Shown: positions 1-6,801 of the stretch, piece after piece
Numbering within the stretch: the first letter of the stretch is position 1
Layout of the letters: each line of letters opens with the position of its first letter
Assembly (NCBI GenBank): GCA_036375895.1
Contig: DASVBJ010000361.1
Location: 1-14,608, forward strand
DNA: 14,608 nt
Source of the DNA: DASVBJ01 sp036375895
Lineage (GTDB): Bacteria > Actinomycetota > Actinomycetes > JACCUZ01
Direction of reading: 5' to 3'
Translations under genes and position numbers: made by a program
Notes under the pieces: model-generated
The model's database searches: none
Told to the model about the DNA's origin: nothing
What the model saw: only the letters and a program-made list of their open reading frames with translations

Positions 1-584
1 CGTTCGGCGGGCAGGTGCTCCCGCATGCCGGCGCGGGCCCGCGGCAGCGCGCTGTTGACGGAGTTGACGGAGTCACCGAGGAGATCCGCGACGTCCCTGG
101 CCGGCCAGCCGAGCACGTCGCGCAGGATCAGCACGGCCCGCGGGCGCGGCGCGAGGTGCTGGACGGCGACCAGGTACGCCAGCTCGATCGTCTCCCGCGC
201 GACGGCGACGGCCTCCGGCTCGTCCGCGTCGCCCGCGGGCAGCTCGTCGAGCAGCCGGTCCGGGTAGGGCTGCAGCCACAGCACCTCGCCGCCGGTGGCG
301 GGCGCCGGGCGACGCTTGTCGAGCAGGTCGAGGCAGGCGTTGGTGGCGATGCGGTACAGCCACGCCCGGAACGTCGATCGCCCCTCGAAGGTCTCCCTCC
401 GCCGCCAGGCACGGAGAAACGTCTCCTGCACGGCGTCCTCGGCGTCCTCGAACGACCCGAGCATCCGGTAGCAGTGCACGTGCAGCTCCCGCCGGTGCCG
501 CTCCGCCAGCCCCGAGAACGCCGGCTCGTCGACCTCGCCCAGACCGTTCATGCCCAGCTCCTCCAGCCGCGTGCCCGCATTCAT
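1..584 (-). CDS. ECF RNA polymerase sigma factor, SigG/SigX5-like (C-terminus beyond window)
   Basis: Directs RNA polymerase to a specific promoter set. The 194 visible residues contain sigma region 2 at about 25-92, including 'HCYRMLGSFEDAEDAVQE' and 'FRAWLYRIATNACLDLLDKR'. A linker with 'WLQPYPDRLLDELP' follows at 103-116, then region 4 at about 135-190 ('HLAPRPRAVLILRDVLGW'), which reads the -35 element. The WLxPYPD linker is typical of the SigG/TIGR02960 group, which usually carries a C-terminal SnoaL-like domain; here that part would lie left of position 1. The ATG at 584 is chosen because GGAAGG lies 8 nt upstream (593-598); two other nearby ATGs (592 and 580) run quickly into stops. 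No anti-sigma gene is visible. The gene is divergent from rocD. The family call is firm; the subgroup is moderately sure. Confidence 0.88.
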   Translation of the reverse strand, partial: MNAGTRLEELGMNGLGEVDEPAFSGLAERHRRELHVHCYRMLGSFEDAEDAVQETFLRAWRRRETFEGRSTFRAWLYRIATNACLDLLDKRRPAPATGGEVLWLQPYPDRLLDELPAGDADEPEAVAVARETIELAYLVAVQHLAPRPRAVLILRDVLGWPARDVADLLGDSVNSVNSALPRARAGMREHLPAE

Positions 585-610
585 CGCGTCATCCTTCCGT
601 CTGGTCGTGT

Positions 611-630
611 CCCGTCGTAGGTGTGACGGG
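611..630. promoter_or_regulatory. Short inverted repeat upstream of the sigma factor gene
   Basis: CCCGTC (611-616) and GACGGG (625-630) form a perfect 6-bp inverted repeat around an 8-nt spacer. It lies 27-46 nt upstream of the sigma ATG at 584, where a promoter or operator is expected. In GC-rich DNA a 6-bp repeat can arise by chance, so the regulatory reading is tentative. Confidence 0.22.
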
Positions 631-747
631 TGCGGGCGCGACAACTCATCACAGCTGGAACACATCACCGGCAGTCCGAGCGTTCATCGCTGATTGCAGG
701 ACACACCCAGTGAGGGCAAGCCGCCGCGGGGAGGGGCTCCGGCCCCC

Positions 748-760
748 TACGCTGCGACTC
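748..760 (+). promoter_or_regulatory. Candidate -10 element for leaderless rocD
   Basis: TACGCT (748-753) is followed by 7 nt and then the GTG at 761. That is the usual distance from an actinobacterial -10 element to the transcription start, so the mRNA would begin at or next to the start codon. No convincing -35 is seen. The only purine-rich stretch, GGGGAGGGG near 728-736, is too far from the GTG to serve as a ribosome site. Confidence 0.4.
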
Positions 761-1957
761 GTGGACCACGTCGCGAGGGCTGAGCGGCACACGCCGCGCA
801 ACTACCACCCGCTGCCCGTCGTGGTGGCAAGGGCCGAGGGCGTCTGGGTCATCGACGTCGAGGGCAGGCGCTACCTGGACATGCTGTCCGCGTACGGCGC
901 GCTGAACTTCGGGCACCGCCACCCGCGGCTGGTCGCCGCAGCGCACGCGCAGCTGGACCGGGTCACGCTGACGAGCCGTGCGTTCCACAACGACCAGTTC
1001 GGGCCGTTCTGCGACGGGCTGGCCGAGCTGGCCGGCGCGGACCTGGTGCTGCCGATGAACACCGGCGCCGAGGCGGTCGAGACGGCCATCAAGACGGCCC
1101 GCGCCTGGGGCTACCGGGTGAAGGGGGTGCCGGCGGACCGGGCCAGGATCATCGTCTGCGAGAACAACTTCCACGGCCGGACGACCACCATCGTCGGCTT
1201 CTCGAGCGACCCCAAGACGCGCAACGACTTCGGGCCGTACGGCCCCGGCTTCCAGCTGATCCCGTACGGCGACGCCGACGCGCTGCGTGCCGCCGTCGAG
1301 GCCGCGCCCGACGAGACCGTGGCCTTCCTCGTCGAGCCGATCCAGGGCGAGGCGGGCATCGTCGTGCCGCCCGACGGCTACCTCACCGCCGCCCGGCGGA
1401 TCTGCGACGAGTACGGCGTGCTGCTGGTCGCCGACGAGATCCAGTCCGGGCTCGGCCGGACCGGCCGGACGTTCGCCTGCGACCACGAGGGCGTCCGTCC
1501 GGACCTCTACGTGCTCGGCAAGGCGCTGGGCGGCGGCATCCTGCCGCTGTCCGCGGTCGTGGGGAGCCGCGAGGTGCTCGACATCTACCGGCCCGGCGAG
1601 CACGGCAGCACCTTCGGCGGCAACCCGCTCGCCTGTGCCGTCGGGTGTGAGGTCGTGAGCATGCTCGCCACCGGCGAGCCGCAGCGGTACGCGGCCGAGC
1701 TGGGGGAGCGGATGCTGGCCGCACTGCGCGCCGGCGTGGACCCGGAGGTCGCCGCGGTCCGGGGCCGCGGCCTGTGGGCCGGGGTGGAGCTCGCGCCCGG
1801 GGGCCCCACCGCCCGGGAGCGGTGCGAGAAGCTCGCCGAGGCCGGTGTCCTGGTCAAGGAGACCCACGAGACGACGATCCGCGTGGCGCCACCCCTCGTG
1901 ATCACGGCAGCGGAGCTCGACTGGGCGCTCGAACGGCTGCTGCCTGTGCTGCGCTGA
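761..1957 (+). CDS. rocD: Ornithine aminotransferase (ornithine--oxo-acid transaminase)
   Basis: PLP enzyme that moves the delta-amino group of ornithine to 2-oxoglutarate, giving glutamate-5-semialdehyde and glutamate; this links arginine breakdown to proline and glutamate. It is a class-III aminotransferase of 398 aa, close to the family's usual ~400. Visible features are N-T-G-A-E-A-V-E (100-107, cofactor phosphate region), 'NNFHGRTTT', D225 in 'DEIQSGLGRTG' (pairs with the PLP pyridine nitrogen), K254 in 'GKALGGG' (Schiff-base lysine) and 'GEHGSTFGGNPLA'. The open frame extends back to an ATG at 623, but those 46 extra residues do not resemble the family, so the GTG at 761 is preferred, apparently leaderless. 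No arginase or other arginine-catabolic gene lies next to it. It converges on the phosphoesterase. Confidence 0.88.
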   Translation: MDHVARAERHTPRNYHPLPVVVARAEGVWVIDVEGRRYLDMLSAYGALNFGHRHPRLVAAAHAQLDRVTLTSRAFHNDQFGPFCDGLAELAGADLVLPMNTGAEAVETAIKTARAWGYRVKGVPADRARIIVCENNFHGRTTTIVGFSSDPKTRNDFGPYGPGFQLIPYGDADALRAAVEAAPDETVAFLVEPIQGEAGIVVPPDGYLTAARRICDEYGVLLVADEIQSGLGRTGRTFACDHEGVRPDLYVLGKALGGGILPLSAVVGSREVLDIYRPGEHGSTFGGNPLACAVGCEVVSMLATGEPQRYAAELGERMLAALRAGVDPEVAAVRGRGLWAGVELAPGGPTARERCEKLAEAGVLVKETHETTIRVAPPLVITAAELDWALERLLPVLR

Positions 1958-1959
1958 GC

Positions 1960-2013
1960 CACTCGCAGCACTCTCGGCACTCGCGGCACCGTCTGCACTC
2001 GCTGCACTGTCTC
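1960..2013. repeat. Six-unit 9-bp tandem repeat between convergent genes
   Basis: Six imperfect 9-mers lie end to end: CACTCGCAG, CACTCTCGG, CACTCGCGG, CACCGTCTG, CACTCGCTG, CACTGTCTC. All start with CAC and five start with CACT. The array fills 54 of the 60 bases between the rocD stop (1955-1957) and the phosphoesterase stop (2018-2020). No hairpin stronger than the repeat itself was seen. It is a minisatellite; a role in ending transcription from either side is possible but not shown. Confidence 0.75.
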
Positions 2014-2017
2014 GGCC

Positions 2018-3019
2018 TCAGCCGCCGGCGTCGAGCGTGGCCGCCGTGCCCGAGTCCGGTGTGCGGCCCGAGGTGGTGGCGTAGCGCCAGGAGAACGAGC
2101 CGGTCCCGAGGGTCAGGACCAGCACTCCGTGTGCCTCGCTGTCGGTGTGCTGGGCGAGCGCGCAGCCCTGCTCGCGCTCGCGGCCGCTGATGCGGTAGAG
2201 GCCGCCGCCGCCGGTGCCCGCGACGAACGACACGATCCCGTCCGCCCTGCGATGGCCGTCGGCGTCCATGCGCGGGAACCGCTGGTAGTTGTGGTCGTGG
2301 CCGCTCGCGACCACGTCCGCCCGGGCGGCCAGCAACGCGCGCCACAGGGCCTTGGGCTTGTCGGACGATCCGTGGGTGCCGCACGAGTAGCGGGGCCGGT
2401 GCAGGTAGGCCAGCTTGTGCCGGCCGGCGCCCTTCGTGCGCAGGTCATCGCGTAGCCAGGCGACCTGCGCCGACGACGCCGAGCAGTCGATCTCGCAGTT
2501 GAGGCTGTAGAGCCGCCAGGTGCCGGCGTCGAACGCGTAGTACTGCCCGCCGTTGTCGGGCGGCAGCTGTGCGGCGAAGTAGGTGAAGTAGTACGGCGGG
2601 TCGCCGGCCTGGTCGTGGTAGTCGTGGTTGCCGGGGCTCGGCCGGGTCCGGGTGAGCAGCCGGCCCCAGGTCGGCGTGTAGCGGCGGGCGAAGTCGCCGC
2701 GGGTGCCGTCCGGGTAGGCGTTGTCGCCGAGCGTGAGGACCAGGTCCGGGTCCAGCCGCTCGGCGAGCCTGGCCGTGGCGGCGTCCTGGTCGCCGCTCGT
2801 CGCGATGTCCCCGGCCAGCGCCACCACCACCGCGTCCGGCCCGGGCGGCGGCGGGGGAGGACCGCTCGACGCGGCGGACCGCCCCGTGGGCTCGTCCGGG
2901 GTGCTGGCCCCGCCGGTGCCCGCCCCGTCGGTGCACGCGGCGGCGAGCAGCGCGAGGACGCAGGCGACGACGGCCGCGCCCATGGTGCGCGCCGGGCCTG
3001 CCCCCCTGCGTGCTCGCAC
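2018..3019 (-). CDS. Secreted lipoprotein metallophosphoesterase (purple acid phosphatase-like)
   Basis: Calcineurin-like phosphoesterase that probably hydrolyses phosphate esters outside the membrane; substrate unknown. With a GTG start at 3019 it has 333 aa. A signal peptide ends in the lipobox LAAAC, with Cys29 as lipid anchor, followed by a Pro/Gly/Ser-rich linker with six consecutive prolines. The five metal motifs are present in order: GD (70-71), GDN (98-100), GNHD (130-133), His207 in 'YLHRPRYS', and GHDH (240-243). An ATG at 3052 in the same frame would add 11 residues but has no ribosome site, whereas GTG 3019 has GGAAGG 8 nt upstream (3028-3033) and gives a standard signal peptide. 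It is convergent with rocD and divergent from the monooxygenase. Acid phosphatase and nucleotidase activity cannot be told apart from sequence. Confidence 0.88.
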   Translation of the reverse strand: MRARRGAGPARTMGAAVVACVLALLAAACTDGAGTGGASTPDEPTGRSAASSGPPPPPPGPDAVVVALAGDIATSGDQDAATARLAERLDPDLVLTLGDNAYPDGTRGDFARRYTPTWGRLLTRTRPSPGNHDYHDQAGDPPYYFTYFAAQLPPDNGGQYYAFDAGTWRLYSLNCEIDCSASSAQVAWLRDDLRTKGAGRHKLAYLHRPRYSCGTHGSSDKPKALWRALLAARADVVASGHDHNYQRFPRMDADGHRRADGIVSFVAGTGGGGLYRISGREREQGCALAQHTDSEAHGVLVLTLGTGSFSWRYATTSGRTPDSGTAATLDAGG

Positions 3020-3068
3020 CGTCACCCCCTTCCGCGACCCCGCCTGTGCCATCCCAGGGAACCACGGA

Positions 3069-3102
3069 TCGACCGGGTTCTACCCGCGAGTAGGGTCACG
3101 GC
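3069..3102 (+). promoter_or_regulatory. Candidate promoter of the monooxygenase/dehydrogenase unit, leaderless
   Basis: A -35-like TCGACC (3069-3074) and a -10-like TAGGGT (3091-3096) are separated by 16 nt. The ATG at 3103 lies 6 nt after the -10, so transcription should begin at the start codon. No Shine-Dalgarno precedes the ATG, which agrees with a leaderless mRNA. Confidence 0.45.
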
Positions 3103-4383
3103 ATGGCGGACCGCGCGTGCATCATCGGGGCGGGCTCGTCGGGCATCACGGCAGCCCAGGTGCTCGCCGAGCGCGGCATCCCGTTCGACTGCTTCGAGAA
3201 GGGCTCCCGGGTCGGGGGCAACTGGTGCTACCTCAACGACAACGGCCAGTCCTCGTCGTACGAGTCCCTGCGCATCAACACCTCCAGGCAGCTCATGGAG
3301 TACGCCGCCTACCCGATGCCGGCCGACTACCCGGACTACCCCGACCACCGCGAGGTCCAGGCCTACTTCGAGGACTTCGTCGACCACTTCGGCCTGGCCG
3401 AGCGGATCACGTTCGGCACGGAGGTGACCCGGGTCGCGCCCGCCGGTGACGGGTACGACGTGACGCTGGCCACCGGGGAGACCCGCCGCTACCGCTGGGT
3501 CCTCGTCGCCAACGGCCACCACTGGGACCCGCGACTGCCGGAGCCGGCGTTCCCCGGCGAGTTCGTCGGCGAGCAGCTGCACAGCCACCACTACAAGACG
3601 CCGGACGTGCTGGCCGGCAAGAACGTCGTCGTGCTCGGCATCGGCAACTCCGCCTGCGACATCGCCGTCGAGTCGTCGCAGGTCGCGAGCCGCACCATGC
3701 TGGCCATGCGCCGGGGCGCGCACGTGATCCCGAAGTACCTGTTCGGCCGACCCACCGACCGGGTCAACCGCCCACTGGCCCCGCTGCCGATGGCCGTGCA
3801 GCGACCGGTCAACCGGGCGGTGCTGCGGCTGGCCCGCGGCCGGGTCGAGGACTACGGCCTGCCGACGCCCGACCACCGGCTGCTCGACGCGCACCCGACC
3901 ATCTCGGAGACGCTGCTGCCCGCGCTGCGGGCGGGTGCGATCGACGTGAAGCCGTCGATCGAGCGGCTGGAGGGGACGCACGTGCGGTTCGCCGACGGCA
4001 GCACCGAGCCGGTCGACCTCATCGTCTACTGCACGGGCTACCGGCTCACGTTCCCGTTCTTCGACGAGGACTTCGTCGCGGCCCCCGGCAACCGGCTGCC
4101 GCTGTACCGCAGGGTGGTGCACCCCGATCACCCCGGCCTGTTCTTCATCGGGCTGATCCAGCCGCTCGGCGCGATCATGCCGCTGGCCGAGCTGCAGGCC
4201 ACGTGGGTGGCCGACCTCGTCGAGGGGACCGTGACACTGCCCGACGTCGCGACGATGTGCCGCGAGATCGCCCGCGAGGACCTGGCGATGGCGCGGCGCT
4301 ACGTCGCCTCACCACGCCACACGCTCGAGGTGGACTTCTGGCGCTACCGCCGCCAGCTGCTGCGCGAGAGGCGGCGGCGCTGA
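3103..4383 (+). CDS. Flavin-containing monooxygenase (FAD/NADPH-dependent)
   Basis: Class-B flavoprotein monooxygenase that uses NADPH and O2 to oxygenate a soft nucleophile (N or S) or a ketone; substrate unknown. The 426 aa include the FAD-binding GAGSSG (9-14), 'EKGSRVGGNW', the signature F154-x-G-x3-H160-S161-x2-Y164, the NADPH-binding GIGNSACD (179-186) and CTGY (309-312). The signature ends in Tyr, which favours a true FMO over a classical Baeyer-Villiger enzyme (usually Trp there). The start is an ATG directly after a -10-like box. Its stop overlaps the next start (TGATG at 4381-4385), so the two genes are translationally coupled and probably act on linked steps. Confidence 0.88.
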   Translation: MADRACIIGAGSSGITAAQVLAERGIPFDCFEKGSRVGGNWCYLNDNGQSSSYESLRINTSRQLMEYAAYPMPADYPDYPDHREVQAYFEDFVDHFGLAERITFGTEVTRVAPAGDGYDVTLATGETRRYRWVLVANGHHWDPRLPEPAFPGEFVGEQLHSHHYKTPDVLAGKNVVVLGIGNSACDIAVESSQVASRTMLAMRRGAHVIPKYLFGRPTDRVNRPLAPLPMAVQRPVNRAVLRLARGRVEDYGLPTPDHRLLDAHPTISETLLPALRAGAIDVKPSIERLEGTHVRFADGSTEPVDLIVYCTGYRLTFPFFDEDFVAAPGNRLPLYRRVVHPDHPGLFFIGLIQPLGAIMPLAELQATWVADLVEGTVTLPDVATMCREIAREDLAMARRYVASPRHTLEVDFWRYRRQLLRERRRR

Positions 4384-5603
4384 TGCGGGCCCTGGTCGCG
4401 GACCTGTCGTCGCTGCCGCGGGTCGCCTGGGCGGCGGCCGGGTCACGCCTGCGGCACGACCTGCCGTGGCGGCGCGGCGGTCTCCTGCGGCTGCGCGAGC
4501 TCCCGGAGCCTTCGCTGCCCGGCGACGACTGGGTGCGGGTCCGGCCGACGCTCTCGGGTGTGTGCGGCAGCGACGTCAAGCTGCTGCACGTCGGGCTGTC
4601 GCCGCTGCTGTCGGCCTACAACCCGGGCACCCGGGCGGTCCCCGGCCACGAGACCGTGGGCGTCGTCACCGACGTGGGGCCGGCGGTCGAGCGGGTCGCC
4701 CCGGGTGACCGCGTGCTCCTCGACCCGGTCACCGGCTGCGTCGCCAAGGGCCTCGAGCCGTGCCCGTCCTGTGCCGCGGGCGACTACCACGTCTGCCGGC
4801 GGATGGCCGACGCCGGCCGGTCGGGGGTCGGCCAGGGCCAGGGCTTCAGCGACCGGCTGGGCGGCGGCTGGGCCGACGCGGTCGTGGCGCACGACACGCA
4901 GTGCCACCTCGTGCCGGCCGGCGTGCCCGACGAGCGGGCGGTGCTGGCCGAGCCGGCGGCGGTGGCCCTGCACGCCGTGCTGCGCTGGCAGCGTGCCGGT
5001 GACCGTGCCGTGGTCATCGGGCCCGGCTCGGTCGGCCTGCTCGTCACCGCGACGCTGCGGCGCCTGCACCCCGACCTGGACGTCACGGTGGTGACCGCGG
5101 GGGAGTTCGGCGCGCAGCGCGCCCTGGCCGCCGGCGCCGACCGGACGGTCGGCCAGCCGTCGGCGGCGGTGCTCGAGTCCGTCGCGGCGCACCTGGGCGC
5201 CCGGCTGCTGCGTCCCCGTGTCGGGCGGCTGCCCGTGCTCGACGGCGGTGCCGACGTCGTCTTCGACTGCATCGGCACCGCCTCGACCATCGACCTCGCG
5301 CTGCGCCTGCTGCGCCCGCGCGGCACGCTGGTGCTCGTCGGCACGGCCGGCCGGGTGCGGCTGGACCTGTCGCTGGTGTGGTTCCGCGAGCTCACCGTGC
5401 ACGGCACCATCTGCTACGGCGAGGAGGGCGCCCTCGACGGGCGTCGCGCGTTCGCGGAGGTCGTCGACTGGCTGGCCGACCCGGCGTACGCCGTGGACGG
5501 GCTGGTCACCCACACGCTGCCGCTGGAGAGGTACGCCGAGGCGCTGGACGCCGCCACGCGCGGTCCGGGCGCGGGCGCCGTCAAGGTCACGTTCCGGCCC
5601 TGA
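4383..5603 (+). CDS. Zinc-type MDR alcohol dehydrogenase
   Basis: Medium-chain dehydrogenase that should interconvert an alcohol and an aldehyde or ketone using NAD(P). Its 406 aa show Cys61 in 'GVCGSD' and His89-Glu90 in 'PGHE' (catalytic zinc), Cys127, Cys130 and Cys138 with C-x2-C-x7-C spacing, and the Rossmann turn G213-x-G-x2-G218. The structural-zinc lobe normally has a fourth Cys three residues before the first of these; here that position is Leu124, and the nearest spare Cys is 119, so the structural site may be altered. The ATG at 4383 shares one base with the monooxygenase stop; an earlier in-frame start would overlap that gene by 180 bp and is rejected. Substrate not identifiable. 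Confidence 0.85.
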   Translation: MRALVADLSSLPRVAWAAAGSRLRHDLPWRRGGLLRLRELPEPSLPGDDWVRVRPTLSGVCGSDVKLLHVGLSPLLSAYNPGTRAVPGHETVGVVTDVGPAVERVAPGDRVLLDPVTGCVAKGLEPCPSCAAGDYHVCRRMADAGRSGVGQGQGFSDRLGGGWADAVVAHDTQCHLVPAGVPDERAVLAEPAAVALHAVLRWQRAGDRAVVIGPGSVGLLVTATLRRLHPDLDVTVVTAGEFGAQRALAAGADRTVGQPSAAVLESVAAHLGARLLRPRVGRLPVLDGGADVVFDCIGTASTIDLALRLLRPRGTLVLVGTAGRVRLDLSLVWFRELTVHGTICYGEEGALDGRRAFAEVVDWLADPAYAVDGLVTHTLPLERYAEALDAATRGPGAGAVKVTFRP

Positions 5604-5626
5604 CGCGCGCCCGCCCGGCCCGCGTC
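5602..5626. terminator. Weak hairpin between convergent genes
   Basis: GACGCG (5602-5607) can pair with CGCGTC (5621-5626) around a 13-nt C-rich loop in the 24-bp gap between the dehydrogenase and the AMIN-like gene, both of which end here. There is no U-tract. It could act as a bidirectional stop, but the stem is short. Confidence 0.25.
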
Positions 5627-5627
5627 G

Positions 5628-6515
5628 TCACGGCTCCAGGCACTCGGGGATGGAGTCCCGGTGGCCGGTCGGGGTCTCGGTCCGCCCGGCAGGGTCGTAG
5701 ATCTTCACGTGGTCCACCGTCGAGAACTGCCGCAGGCCCGGCAGGATCTCCCCGGCGATCGTGATCGTGGAGCCCCCGCTGCTGCAGCCGCCGGTGAGCT
5801 GGACCCGGGCGATCGTGTCGGAGATGCGCAGCGCGGTGAAGCCGGTCGCCCTGGAGAGGACCAGGCGCAGCCCCTGCGCGCTCTCGCTGGGCAGCGGCCC
5901 GGCGAACAGCCGGTCCATCACGCCTGTCGCCGGCGTGAAGGGACGGACCGGGCGCAGCACCGGCGTGAAGAACGGCGGCCGGTTGGCGAGGAAGCGGCTC
6001 TGGTTGAAGAAGTAGACCTTCCTCAGCACGGTGGGGAACGCGGCCCGGATGTCGATCACGAACCGGCTCGGGTTGCTCAGGGTGAACGTGCGGAACGACT
6101 CCCGCTTCGCCAAGCCGATCCCGTACGTCGTCACCGCCTCGAAGTCACCGGACCTCACCACCGTCATGACGTTGGGCAGCGCGAAGGCGACCCGGCCCGG
6201 CGCCGTGACGCGGCCGGCAGACGTGTGCGCGTTCGTCTGCTCGAGGCGGACCTGCAGGATCGCTCGCCCGGCGATGCGCACCCGCTGTCCCGAGGGATCG
6301 GCGATCAGCTGGCTGACGTAGCCCACCTGGCGGCTCCGGGGGAGACCGCCCGTGAAGTCGAAGACCACCCGGTCGAAGCCCGGGTGATGCGCGGCGCGGA
6401 TCCCGACCAACGTCGGGACCACCGGCGCCGACGACGTCGCGACAGCCGGCGCTGCCGCCGGTGCCACGAGCGTGGCCGCAAGGCCGAAGAGAAGGAGAAG
6501 CCGCCCGGTCCTCAT
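5628..6515 (-). CDS. Secreted AMIN-like plus GerMN domain protein
   Basis: Probable envelope protein of unknown function. The 295 aa begin with a Sec signal peptide ('MRTGRLLLLFGLAATLVAPAAA', ending near residue 27). An AMIN-like beta domain follows at about 33-158, with 'GFDRVVFDFTG' and 'SRFVIDIRAAFP'. From about 165-275 is a region resembling GerMN, with 'GLRLVLS', 'VQLTGGC' and 'QFSTVDHVKIYDPAGR'. Cys244 and Cys292 could form a disulfide. Related domains elsewhere target proteins to peptidoglycan (AMIN) or occur in lipoproteins and germination proteins (GerMN). The ATG at 6515 is preferred because GGGGTGG lies 6 nt upstream; ATG 6530 in the same frame has no ribosome site. The domain names rest on recognising patterns only. 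Confidence 0.75.
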   Translation of the reverse strand: MRTGRLLLLFGLAATLVAPAAAPAVATSSAPVVPTLVGIRAAHHPGFDRVVFDFTGGLPRSRQVGYVSQLIADPSGQRVRIAGRAILQVRLEQTNAHTSAGRVTAPGRVAFALPNVMTVVRSGDFEAVTTYGIGLAKRESFRTFTLSNPSRFVIDIRAAFPTVLRKVYFFNQSRFLANRPPFFTPVLRPVRPFTPATGVMDRLFAGPLPSESAQGLRLVLSRATGFTALRISDTIARVQLTGGCSSGGSTITIAGEILPGLRQFSTVDHVKIYDPAGRTETPTGHRDSIPECLEP

Positions 6516-6719
6516 GTGACCCACCCCCATGTGGAGACAACGACAGACGGTGCAACGAATCTCGCACAGCGTGGTCGACGGCAGTAGGGCTGAACGTCCC
6601 CCGCACGGGGCCCGGGGGCGCCGGCGGCCCTTCGACGAGCTGGGCCACGAGCTGGGCCGGAGTTGCCACGCCCGCGCCCGCGCTGCCTTACCGTCGTCGT
6701 GGCGGGACGGCCGGGGCTA

Positions 6720-6737
6720 CGGGCGGCTTTCCGCCCG
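6720..6737. repeat. Perfect 7-bp hairpin upstream of the GGDEF-EAL promoter
   Basis: CGGGCGG (6720-6726) and CCGCCCG (6731-6737) pair perfectly around a CTTT loop. It ends 5 bp before the proposed -35 element, so it could be a binding site for a regulator or a DNA-level structure. With no gene reading into it, a terminator role is unlikely. Confidence 0.35.
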
Positions 6738-6741
6738 CGCC

Positions 6742-6770
6742 TTCACCCGACCGCCCTCGTGGTCGATAAG
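6742..6770 (+). promoter_or_regulatory. Candidate promoter of the GGDEF-EAL gene
   Basis: TTCACC (6742-6747, 4/6 to TTGACA) and GATAAG (6765-6770, 4/6 to TATAAT) are separated by exactly 17 nt. Transcription would begin near 6777, leaving a short leader that contains GGAAGGG (6791-6797) before the ATG at 6802. Confidence 0.4.
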
Positions 6771-6801
6771 GCACGCAGGGACCGGGTGGGGGAAGGGCGT
6801 C

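Larger units (their letters stand above)
6516..6801. other. 286-bp divergent intergenic region
   Basis: Lies between two divergent genes. The clear contents are a hairpin (6720-6737) and a promoter-like pair (6742-6770) serving the GGDEF-EAL gene; these are listed separately. The open frame of the GGDEF-EAL gene runs back through this region, but its residues are not domain-like and a good ribosome site sits only before 6802. I see no RNA gene or riboswitch fold that I can support. Confidence 0.5.

Noticed and set aside
623..760. N-terminal extension of the ornithine aminotransferase from an ATG
   Set aside because: The 46 residues do not resemble the family. A -10 box and the GTG at 761 explain the start better.
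3078..3096. Inverted repeat CTAC/GTAG and ACCC/GGGT in the phosphoesterase-monooxygenase gap
   Set aside because: The two pairings are 4 bp each and not mutually compatible, so no operator can be supported.
4203..4382. Upstream extension of the alcohol dehydrogenase
   Set aside because: It would overlap the end of the monooxygenase by 180 bp, and its residues lack MDR similarity. The TGATG junction gives the natural start.
6529..6801. N-terminal extension of the GGDEF-EAL protein
   Set aside because: The residues are Arg/Pro-rich without domain character. A strong ribosome site sits just before the ATG at 6802, and a promoter-like pair lies inside this stretch.
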